A DNA stretch of 64,000 nucleotides. It comes from Paractinoplanes deccanensis (lineage in GTDB: Bacteria; Actinomycetota; Actinomycetes; Mycobacteriales; Micromonosporaceae). Of this stretch, positions 16,363 through 23,200 are shown one piece after another. Both the position numbers and the translations under genes were made by a program. Within the stretch, counting starts at the first letter, position 1, and every line of letters starts with the position of its first letter. Where the stretch lies: contig NZ_BOMI01000082.1 of the NCBI RefSeq assembly GCF_016862115.1, positions 62,001 to 126,000 of the forward strand, given 5' to 3'. Below the pieces are notes generated by a model, which saw only the letters and a program-made list of their open reading frames with translations, was not told where the DNA came from and did no database searches.

Positions 16363-16389
16363 ATTACTTTGACATTTCCCGTCTGTTCC
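16363..16389 (-). promoter_or_regulatory. Possible GlnR-type nitrogen-control sites
   Basis: On the minus strand GGAAC, GAAAT and GTAAT occur at starts exactly 11 bp apart (reverse complements at 16385, 16374 and 16363). The actinobacterial GlnR box alternates GTnAC and GAAAC half-sites with 6-bp gaps, so the spacing fits but the bases fit only partly. Nitrogen control would suit a urea or amide transporter. Confidence 0.3.
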
Positions 16390-16430
16390 AACTCTGTAGC
16401 CAGCGGGATGGGCAAGGCGCTATATCCCCA

Positions 16431-16515
16431 CAGAAACTCTGAAAACGGCACGCCTGAGTTGTCAGAGTTCTGCCACCCCCGGGGATGGTGCGGATCGGGT
16501 GGCAGAGTTCTGACA
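16431..16515. promoter_or_regulatory. Array of CAGA-nn-TCTG palindromic operators
   Basis: Two 16-bp near-palindromes, TGTCAGAGTTCTGCCA (16460-16475) and TGGCAGAGTTCTGACA (16500-16515), lie 40 bp apart centre to centre, and a related CAGAAACTCTG (16431-16441) lies next to the likely urtA -10. The outer bases of the two long sites also make the pair an inverted repeat of each other. Dimeric repressors of the TetR class bind such sites, and two TetR genes end the operon. Confidence 0.55.
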
Positions 16516-16552
16516 TCGCCGATGCGAGCCGGCCGGGGTGTCGTTTCTTACC

Positions 16553-16578
16553 GTCGTTTCAGGTTCGCTCGGTATGAA
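16553..16578 (+). promoter_or_regulatory. 26-bp element shared with the MMPL gene promoter (copy 1)
   Basis: Matches 18659-18684 at 23 of 26 positions; the core reads CAGGTTCGCTCGGTATGAA here. It ends 42 bases before the ATG of the response regulator, as the other copy ends 45 bases before the MMPL start. It is either a promoter read by one sigma factor or one regulator's binding site. Confidence 0.6.
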
Positions 16579-16620
16579 CGGGGGACTGGACCGTCCGTCC
16601 GACCCTGAAGGCAGCCATTC

Positions 16621-17286
16621 ATGATCTCTGTGCTTGTGGCCGACGCCCAGCCGCTGCGGCGCTTCGGGTTTCGCATGCTGCTGGAGAGCGCACCCGACAC
16701 CGAGATCGTCGGCGAGGCCGAGAACGGCACCGAGGCCGTTCGGCGGATCACCGAACTGCATCCCGACGTGGTGCTGATGAGCATCAGCCTGCCGGGTGTC
16801 GACGGGATCGAGGCAACCCGGCGCATCGTCGCCGCCGGTGGGCGTTCGCGGATCGTGGTGCTGACGACGTCCGACGTGGACCGGTACGCGTTCGCCGCGC
16901 TGCGGGCCGGGGCGAGCGGCTTCCTGCTCAAGGACGTCCGCCCGGAGGAACTGCTCGCCGGCATCCGGGCCGTCGCCGGCGGGGGCGCGGTGATCGCGCC
17001 GGCGCTGACTCGCCGGCTGCTCGACGCCTTCGCCGACCGGCTCGGCGATGACCTCTGCGAGCCCGTGCGGGAGGATCCCCGGCTGGAGTTCCTGACCGAC
17101 CGCGAGCGCGAGATCCTCGTCGCCATCGGACACGGCCTCACCAACGGCGAGATCGCGCAACGGTTCACGCTGTCGGAGTCGACGGTGAAGACCCACGTCG
17201 GGCGGGTCCTCACCAAGATCGGCGCACGGGACCGGATCCAGGCCGTCATCCTGGCCTATGACCTGAGGCTCACCCGGCCGGTCTAG
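16621..17286 (+). CDS. NarL/LuxR-family response regulator lacking the phospho-acceptor Asp
   Basis: A 221-residue protein with receiver domain (1-120) and LuxR-type HTH (about 155-215: LTDREREILVAIGHGLTNGE, then STVKTHVGRVLTKIG). The expected phosphorylation site is Ser54 in DVVLMSISLPGVDG, where family members have Asp, and the acidic pocket is reduced to a single Asp (VADAQ). T80-T81 and K104 (GFLLKD) are kept. It is therefore probably an atypical, phosphorylation-independent regulator. No histidine kinase is adjacent. It shares an upstream element with the MMPL gene, which suggests a common regulon. Confidence 0.88.
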   Translation: MISVLVADAQPLRRFGFRMLLESAPDTEIVGEAENGTEAVRRITELHPDVVLMSISLPGVDGIEATRRIVAAGGRSRIVVLTTSDVDRYAFAALRAGASGFLLKDVRPEELLAGIRAVAGGGAVIAPALTRRLLDAFADRLGDDLCEPVREDPRLEFLTDREREILVAIGHGLTNGEIAQRFTLSESTVKTHVGRVLTKIGARDRIQAVILAYDLRLTRPV

Positions 17287-17321
17287 CACCTCATCGCGCG
17301 CGTCCGTCGAGGGCGTGACCC

Positions 17322-18530
17322 TCAGGACTCGCGTGGGGAGACCGTCATGATGCCGATGCACATCTCGTCGCTGGTGCCGTCGCCCCACACCACGTAGCGC
17401 GGCGGCAGTTTCCTCAGCTGCGGCAGCAGTTTGCGCAGCCGCACGTCGTGCGTGCAGGTCACCCGCAGCGTGTCTCCCGGGCCGATGTCCACCGGCCTCG
17501 GCAGCTTCATCAGCCGCTGGTTGTCGAAGTCGAACTGCGGCACGTCCAGGACGACCTCGGCCTTCGGCGTGCCCGGGTTGAGCTCGACCTTGATGGCCCG
17601 CCCGAGCATGTGCATGTGGCCGAAACCGGCGAACAGCGTCATCGGCGCCGCCACCTCGTGGTCGCAGGTCTGGGTGTTACCGGGCTTCGGCACGCCCCGG
17701 CCGCACTCCTGCACCTGACGGTCCGCCATGCCGCCGACGTCCGGCCCGAACCGCTTCGTCACGTCCGCGATCGAGGCCGCCCGGTCACAGAGCGGACCCG
17801 ACTCGTCGGCGGCGCAGGGCAGGTCGGTCGGCGCGTCGAGTGACCATGTCTCGAGTTCCCGGGTCTGCGGCGTGCCGTCGGTCAGCCGCAGCCGCACCGC
17901 CGAGCGGTCCGGCCCGGCCGGCTTACCGCCGGTCGCGAGCAGGTTGTAGTGGATCTGGAGGACGAGCAGGCTGCCCGGCTCCAGCCTGTGACCGGCGTCC
18001 TGGTCGAGCAGCGTCTCCGTGGCGCCCGGCGCCCAGGTGTCCACCCACGCCGCGTCCCCCTCCTCGGCCTCGGCGCCGGCCACGCCGGTCCCGCCGAAAC
18101 ACCGCCAGCCGAGACCTGGGGTCTCCGCGTCGTGCTTGCGCACCGCGGCAGCGCCGCCCGGCGGCACCGCGTACACGATGGCGTGGTGCGCGATGGCGAC
18201 GTTCTCCGGTGCGAACTGGGTCCCGGTCAGGAACGCCGCCTCGGTCAGGCCTGGATCGATCACCTGGCACCGGTACTCGTCCGAGCCGCCGCCCTCCGGC
18301 GGCGCCGGCGTGTAGGCCTCGGCCATCCTCAGGTGGACGAACCGCTCGCCGGCGCGCAGCGGCCGCGGTGGAGCTGACGACCCGCCCGCGTGCGCGCTGT
18401 GCGGGCCGGCCGTGGCGGGCGCCGCTCGGTCGCCGGCGTCCGACCCGCAGGCGGCGACCACAGCGAACGCCGTCACCAGCGTCGTGGCGCCCGCCCCGAA
18501 CTTCCACAGTGGGCCGTCGGGTCTCGTCAT
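17322..18530 (-). CDS. PHM-like copper type II monooxygenase, lipoprotein
   Basis: A 402-residue protein with lipobox ending at Cys28 (VVAAC) followed by a low-complexity A/S/H linker. The rest shows the ligand set of peptidylglycine alpha-hydroxylating and dopamine beta monooxygenases in order: H115-H116 (IAHHAIVYAV) and H194 (LQIHYN) for one copper, H305-x-H307 (FGHMHMLG) and M390 (SDEMCIG) for the other. About eight cysteines could form disulfides, as in the animal enzymes. An ascorbate-dependent hydroxylation outside the membrane is inferred; the substrate is unknown. It is transcribed opposite to the genes on both sides. Confidence 0.82.
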   Translation of the reverse strand: MTRPDGPLWKFGAGATTLVTAFAVVAACGSDAGDRAAPATAGPHSAHAGGSSAPPRPLRAGERFVHLRMAEAYTPAPPEGGGSDEYRCQVIDPGLTEAAFLTGTQFAPENVAIAHHAIVYAVPPGGAAAVRKHDAETPGLGWRCFGGTGVAGAEAEEGDAAWVDTWAPGATETLLDQDAGHRLEPGSLLVLQIHYNLLATGGKPAGPDRSAVRLRLTDGTPQTRELETWSLDAPTDLPCAADESGPLCDRAASIADVTKRFGPDVGGMADRQVQECGRGVPKPGNTQTCDHEVAAPMTLFAGFGHMHMLGRAIKVELNPGTPKAEVVLDVPQFDFDNQRLMKLPRPVDIGPGDTLRVTCTHDVRLRKLLPQLRKLPPRYVVWGDGTSDEMCIGIMTVSPRES

Positions 18531-18536
18531 AGCTCA

Positions 18537-18542
18537 AAGCTA
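18537..18542 (-). promoter_or_regulatory. -10 hexamer for PHM-like gene
   Basis: TAGCTT on the minus strand, 6 bases before ATG 18530, indicating a leaderless transcript. Confidence 0.45.
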
Positions 18543-18658
18543 GGCCTGATCCCGTCCCGTTGCGTCATACCGCGGTCGTCATTCCCGGGAGAGGGGCGGT
18601 ACCGCGGTACCACTTTCCGAAAACGCCGTTCGGCACCCGCACGAGCGCCGCATTAACG

Positions 18659-18684
18659 GTCGTCTCAGATTCGCTCGGTACGAA
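18659..18684 (+). promoter_or_regulatory. 26-bp element shared with the response regulator promoter (copy 2)
   Basis: Same element as 16553-16578 with three base differences (core CAGATTCGCTCGGTACGAA), 45 bases before ATG 18730. The equal distance to both starts and same orientation argue for function rather than chance. Confidence 0.6.
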
Positions 18685-18729
18685 TTCGGCCTCAGTTGAG
18701 CGACGTAACGCGCATCGAGGAGGCAATTG

Positions 18730-20871
18730 ATGTCAGTCAATGAGGTGTCGTCCCGGGAAACGCCGCCGGGCCGGTGGGTGCCGTGGTTGGTGATCGGCTT
18801 GTGGGTGGCGCTGGCGGCGGTCATGGTGCCGTTGAGCGGAAAGCTGAGCTCGGTCACGACCGACAGGGCCGTGGACACCCTGCCGGCCAGTGCCGAGTCC
18901 ACCAAGGTGGCGGTGCTGGAGGACAGGCTCTCCGGCGGTGAGGACAGCACGTTCGTCTTCGTGTACCACCGCGCCGGCGGCATCACCGACGCCGACCGCG
19001 CGACGGTCGAGCGCCACTACAACACCCTTGCCAAGCGGTACCCGCCGAAGGCGACGACCGCGCCCGGCGCCGAAGGCGAAGACGAGGACCCGGCGACGAG
19101 ACCCTCCGCCGATGGCAAGGCGATGATGTTCACCCTCCAGGTGAGCGCGGCCTACGGCCCACCGGAGAGCATCGTCGGCCCGCTGCGTGACGCCGCGAAG
19201 GACCGTCCCGCCGGCCTGGAGCTCGACGTGACCGGCCCGGCCGCGGTCGACGGCGACATGGACGCCATCTTCGACGGCATCGACCTGCAGGTCTTCCTCA
19301 CCACCGTCCTCGTGGTCACGCTCCTGCTCATCCTCACCTACCGCAGTCCGGTGTTGTGGCTGATCCCGCTGGTGGTGGTGGGCGCGGCCGCGCTGACGGC
19401 GATGGCGACCGTCTACCTGCTCGTCAAGGGCTTCGGCATCGTGGTCAACGACCAGAACTCGGCGCTGCTGACGATCCTGGTGTTCGGCGTCGGCACGGAC
19501 TACGCGCTGTTGCTCATCGCTCGATATCGCGAGTCCCTGCACCACCACGAGAACGTCCGGGTCGCGATGGCCCACGCGCTGCGCGGCGCGGCGCCGGCGA
19601 TCGTCGCGTCCGCGGCCACCGTGGTCGCCGGCCTGCTCTGCTTGCTCGTCGCGGACCTGAACAGCACCAGCGGGTTGGGCCCGATCGGTGCGGCCGGCAT
19701 CCTGTGCGCGCTGGTGGCCATGTTGACGCTGTTCCCGGCGGTGCTCGTGGTGCTGGGCAGGCGGATCTTCTGGCCGGCCATCCCGCGGTTCGGCACGGCC
19801 GTGGCGGAGAAGCCGGGCCTGTGGGGACGGCTCGGCACCGTCATCAGCCGCCGCCGGTGGGTGGCGACGCTCGGCTCGTTCGCCATCCTCGGTGTGCTCG
19901 CCATCGGGTTGGCGGGCAACACCGGCGCCCTGCGGGAGCAGGACCAGTTCCTGTCCGCGCCGGAGTCGGTCACCGGCTTCACCGTTCTCCGCCGGCACTT
20001 CCCGGAGCTCGGCGGCCAGCCGATGACGATCTTCACGCGGCCGTCGCACCAGGAGCGGGTGCTCGACGTCGCCGAGGGCACGCGCGGTGTGGCCATGGCC
20101 ATCCCGGAGCAGACCAGCGGTGGCTGGGCCGCCATATCCGTGTTCCCGGCGGACGCACCGGACACGGTCGCGGAATACGACACGATCAAGCGGGTGCGCA
20201 CCGCCGTGCACGCGGTGAGCGGGGCGGAGGCGATCGTCGGCGGGCCGAGTGCGGAGAACCTCGACACCGAGGTGACCACCCGGCGCGACGAGAAGCTGGT
20301 GATCCCGCTGGTGCTCGCCGTGGTCCTGATCGTCCTCGGGCTGCTGCTGCGCGCGATCGTGGCCCCGCTGATCCTGATGGCCACCGTGATCGTCTCGTTC
20401 GCCGCGGCCTTCGGCGGCAGCGTGTTCGTCTTCGACACGATCCTCGGGTTCAAGGGCGTCGACCATGCGGTGCCGCTGCTGGCCTTCATGTTCCTGGTGG
20501 CGCTCGGCGTCGACTACAACATCTTCCTGGCCAGCCGGGCCCGGGAGGAGACCGCGCGTCTCGGCACCAGAGGGGGCATGCTCAAAGCCCTCTCCGCCAC
20601 CGGTGGGGTCATCACCTCGGCCGGCCTGGTCCTGGCGGCCACGTTCGCGGTCCTTGCCACGCTTCCGCTGGTGATGCTGATCGAGGTCGGGTTCCTGGTC
20701 GCCTTCGGCGTGCTGCTCGACGCCCTGCTGGTGCGGTCGGTCCTGGTGCCCGCCCTCACCCTGCTGATCGGCCGGCGGATCTGGTGGCCGAGCCGGCTGT
20801 CCCGGCCGGTGGAGCCGCCGCACGGTCAACGGCCGCTTGCGGACGACCAGGAGCCCGCGCTGCAACGGTGA
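18730..20871 (+). CDS. MMPL-family RND transporter
   Basis: A 713-residue membrane protein with two MMPL repeats. Each has a transmembrane helix, an extracytoplasmic domain (residues about 40-175 and 385-515) and a five-helix bundle; landmarks are GVGTDYALLLIARYRESL and FLVALGVDYNIFLASRAREE, the proton-relay helices of the family. Relatives export lipids, lipopeptides or drugs. ATG 18730 follows GAGGAGG at 6 bases; a TTG one codon upstream was rejected. The two-component system at 20904-23044 is convergent and may control export stress, but the shared element with the orphan regulator at 16621 is the stronger link. Confidence 0.92.
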   Translation: MSVNEVSSRETPPGRWVPWLVIGLWVALAAVMVPLSGKLSSVTTDRAVDTLPASAESTKVAVLEDRLSGGEDSTFVFVYHRAGGITDADRATVERHYNTLAKRYPPKATTAPGAEGEDEDPATRPSADGKAMMFTLQVSAAYGPPESIVGPLRDAAKDRPAGLELDVTGPAAVDGDMDAIFDGIDLQVFLTTVLVVTLLLILTYRSPVLWLIPLVVVGAAALTAMATVYLLVKGFGIVVNDQNSALLTILVFGVGTDYALLLIARYRESLHHHENVRVAMAHALRGAAPAIVASAATVVAGLLCLLVADLNSTSGLGPIGAAGILCALVAMLTLFPAVLVVLGRRIFWPAIPRFGTAVAEKPGLWGRLGTVISRRRWVATLGSFAILGVLAIGLAGNTGALREQDQFLSAPESVTGFTVLRRHFPELGGQPMTIFTRPSHQERVLDVAEGTRGVAMAIPEQTSGGWAAISVFPADAPDTVAEYDTIKRVRTAVHAVSGAEAIVGGPSAENLDTEVTTRRDEKLVIPLVLAVVLIVLGLLLRAIVAPLILMATVIVSFAAAFGGSVFVFDTILGFKGVDHAVPLLAFMFLVALGVDYNIFLASRAREETARLGTRGGMLKALSATGGVITSAGLVLAATFAVLATLPLVMLIEVGFLVAFGVLLDALLVRSVLVPALTLLIGRRIWWPSRLSRPVEPPHGQRPLADDQEPALQR

Positions 20872-20874
20872 GCG

Positions 20875-20896
20875 CGGCGGCACGGACGAGCCGCCG
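20875..20896. terminator. Hairpin between convergent MMPL and kinase genes
   Basis: CGGCGGC (20875-20881) pairs with GCCGCCG (20890-20896) across an 8-base loop in the 32-bp gap between the two stops. There is no T-tract, so it is a weak or bidirectional terminator candidate. Confidence 0.4.
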
Positions 20897-20903
20897 GGGC
20901 GGG

Positions 20904-22355
20904 TCAGCGCGCCGCGTTGTCCTCCCCGGCGGTGAGCCGCGCGATCGGGGCGGGCGGGGCCGCGGCCGGAAGGCCGACCCGAAGCAGCGCGCCACCGCGC
21001 GCGGAGCGGGCGACGGCCACCCGCCCGCCGTGGGCGTCGACGACCCGCTGCACGATCGACAGCCCTAGACCGGATCCCCGCAACGCCCGGGCGCTTTCGG
21101 CACGGTAGAACCGGTCGAACACCCGCGGCACGTCGGCGGCGTCGATGCCCGGCCCGGCGTCGTCGACCTCGAGCACCGCCGACGCGCTCTCGGCGCGGAG
21201 CCGCACCTGGACCGGCTGGTCCGCGGGGGACCACTTGCCGGCGTTGTCGATGAGGTTGAGCACCGCCCGCTGGAGCGCGGCGGGACGTCCGCTCACCCAC
21301 ACGGAGGTCACGTCCATCGCGATCTCGATGTCGGGCACGCGGGAGCCCACCCTGGTCGCGGCGGCCACCACCACGTCGGCGAGGTCGAGCAGCTCGGTGC
21401 TCTCGTCGCTGACGTCACCGCGCGCCAGATCGGTGAGCTCGGCGGCGAGGGCGCTCAACTCGGCCACCTGGGCGCCGAGATCGTTGAGGAGCCGCGTCCG
21501 GCTCTCCGCCGGCAGTGCGCTGTCCAGGGTGCCGCGCCGATCGAGCCGGATCAGCAGTTCGACGTTGAGGCGCAGGCTGGTGAGCGGCGTCTTGAGCTCG
21601 TGGGCGGCGTCCTCGGCGAGCAGCCGCTGAGCCTGCCGGGAGCTCCGGAGCGCGGCGAGCATGTCGTTGATCGACTGGATCAGCCGCCGGATCTCCCCAC
21701 CGCCCTCATCCGGGATGTCGGCGTCGAGATCGCGGGTGTGAGCGACACGTACCGCGGCGGCGGTCAGCCGGTCGATCGGGGCCAGCCCGGTCCGCGCCAC
21801 GGTGAGCCCGGCGAGGGCGGCCCCGGCCATGCTGAGCAGCCCGATCAGCAACATGCCGAACCCGAACCGGTTGATCGGGCCGTCGTCGGCGACGTGGGCC
21901 ACCTGGACCGCGCCGTCGCCCGCCCGCAGCGTGTAGATGAGGTAGCCGTCCTCGTCGCTGTCGTTCGACTCCAGCAGGTCGGCCGACGCGCCACGCGCGA
22001 CGCGCCCGGCGTGCTCGCTGACCGCGGGCAGCGCGGGCTGGCCGGCCGGCGTCCGGGTCGAGCCGTCGGGCAGGATGACCCGCACCAGCCGGCCGGATCC
22101 TGGATACGGCGGTAGCTGAACCCGCGCCAAACCGGCACGCTCCGCGTTCGCCGCCAGGACGCGGGAGTCGGCGCGTAGCTGATTCGCGGCGGTGCTCTGC
22201 AACTCCCGAGCCAGGAGCTCGCTGGCCACCTGGAAGGCGAGGAACACACTGACCGCGATGGCCGTCGCCGCGATCACCGTCATCCTGGTCCGCAGGGACC
22301 GCCGGCGCCACCATCGGGTCAGCCGGCGCGGTTCCCGGCCGGCGGGCCTGCTCAC
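20904..22355 (-). CDS. Two-component sensor histidine kinase
   Basis: A 483-residue inner-membrane kinase. Transmembrane helices lie at about 25-48 and 165-187, enclosing a roughly 115-residue extracytoplasmic sensor region with an acidic NDSDED patch. HAMP follows (about 188-240), then HisKA with phospho-His252 (LAEDAAHELKTPLTSLRLN) and a HATPase domain (NLIDNAGKWSP; DDAGPGIDAADVPRVFDRFY; GSGLGLSIVQRVVDAHGGRV). It starts within the stop of the response regulator (ATGA), so the pair is co-translated. Confidence 0.93.
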   Translation of the reverse strand: MSRPAGREPRRLTRWWRRRSLRTRMTVIAATAIAVSVFLAFQVASELLARELQSTAANQLRADSRVLAANAERAGLARVQLPPYPGSGRLVRVILPDGSTRTPAGQPALPAVSEHAGRVARGASADLLESNDSDEDGYLIYTLRAGDGAVQVAHVADDGPINRFGFGMLLIGLLSMAGAALAGLTVARTGLAPIDRLTAAAVRVAHTRDLDADIPDEGGGEIRRLIQSINDMLAALRSSRQAQRLLAEDAAHELKTPLTSLRLNVELLIRLDRRGTLDSALPAESRTRLLNDLGAQVAELSALAAELTDLARGDVSDESTELLDLADVVVAAATRVGSRVPDIEIAMDVTSVWVSGRPAALQRAVLNLIDNAGKWSPADQPVQVRLRAESASAVLEVDDAGPGIDAADVPRVFDRFYRAESARALRGSGLGLSIVQRVVDAHGGRVAVARSARGGALLRVGLPAAAPPAPIARLTAGEDNAAR

Positions 22356-23044
22356 GGAGGAGTCTCCCGCAACGTGTATCCCAGGCCGCGCAACGTGTAG
22401 ATCAATCGCGGCTCACCCTCGGCCTCCATCTTGCGGCGCAGGTAGCTCACGTACACCTGGAGGTTGTTGGCGGTGGTGCTCATGTCGAAGCCCCAGATCG
22501 CCTCGAACAGCGCGTCGCGGGTCAACACCCGGGTCGCGTTGCGCACGAGAACCTGCAGCAGAGAGAACTCGGTCCGGGTCAGGCGCAGTGGCCGCCCGCC
22601 ACGCCACGCCTCGAACCGGTCGGCGTCGACCCGGACGTCGGCGAACGACAGCACCTGCGACTCCCCGTCGGCCGGCGCGCGCCGGCGCAGCAGGGCCCGC
22701 ACCCGGGCCAGCAACTCCTCGGTGGCGAACGGCTTGGGCAGATAGTCGTCGGCGCCCGCGTCCAGCCCCGCGACGCGGTCGGCGACCCGGTCACGGGCGG
22801 TCAGCATCAGCACCGGCAGATCCCGGCCCGCCGCCCGCAACCGCCGGCAGGTCTCCAACCCGCCGAGGCGGGGCATCATCACGTCGAGGATCAGCAGATC
22901 CAGCGTGTCACCGCCCGCCTCGCCGACCCGGTCGAGCACGGCGAGGCCGTTGGCGACGGTGCTGGTGTCATAGCCCTCGACCTGGAGCACCCGCTCCAGC
23001 GACTCACGGATGGCCGCCTCGTCATCCGCGATCATGATCCGCAT
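22352..23044 (-). CDS. OmpR-family response regulator
   Basis: A 230-residue regulator with intact receiver (acidic pair in IADDE, phospho-acceptor D54 in LLILDVMMP, Lys in DDYLPKPF) and a winged-helix OmpR/PhoB DNA-binding domain (LTRTEFSLLQVLVRNATRVL; NLQVYVSYLRRKME; YTLRGLGYTLR). ATG 23044 (MRIMIADDEA) is chosen because the receiver fold begins there; an in-frame start 63 bases upstream would add an unrelated leader. A TAATCT at about 23108 on the minus strand could be its -10. Confidence 0.93.
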   Translation of the reverse strand: MRIMIADDEAAIRESLERVLQVEGYDTSTVANGLAVLDRVGEAGGDTLDLLILDVMMPRLGGLETCRRLRAAGRDLPVLMLTARDRVADRVAGLDAGADDYLPKPFATEELLARVRALLRRRAPADGESQVLSFADVRVDADRFEAWRGGRPLRLTRTEFSLLQVLVRNATRVLTRDALFEAIWGFDMSTTANNLQVYVSYLRRKMEAEGEPRLIYTLRGLGYTLRETPP

Positions 23045-23140
23045 GCCGGCCCGCCCCCTGCAATCGATGCTTTTGCGGCTCATGCTCCCCGACCAACCTG
23101 AGGCCAAGATTAGAGCCGTCGAGCAGCTCGATCCGTACGC

Positions 23141-23184
23141 ACGGGCCGGCCTCCCCGGCGCTCTTGCCGAGGAGGCCGGCCCGT
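23141..23184 (-). terminator. Strong hairpin terminator of the subtilase gene
   Basis: ACGGGCCGGCCTCC (23141-23154) is perfectly complementary to GGAGGCCGGCCCGT (23171-23184), with an inner CCGGC/GCCG pairing in the 16-base loop. It lies 17 bases beyond the subtilase stop. No U-tract follows, as is common in high-GC actinomycetes. Confidence 0.75.
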
Positions 23185-23200
23185 CCGTTGGCGGATCACC

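Larger units (their letters stand above)
16209..16620. promoter_or_regulatory. 412-bp divergent regulatory region, urtA / response regulator
   Basis: No gene is seen. The region contains, from left to right, the urtA ribosome site, three GlnR-like pentamers phased at 11 bp (16363-16389), a -10-like GCTATA (TATAGC on the minus strand, 16419-16424), a CAGA/TCTG operator array (16431-16515), and the promoter element shared with the MMPL gene (16553-16578). Confidence 0.7.
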
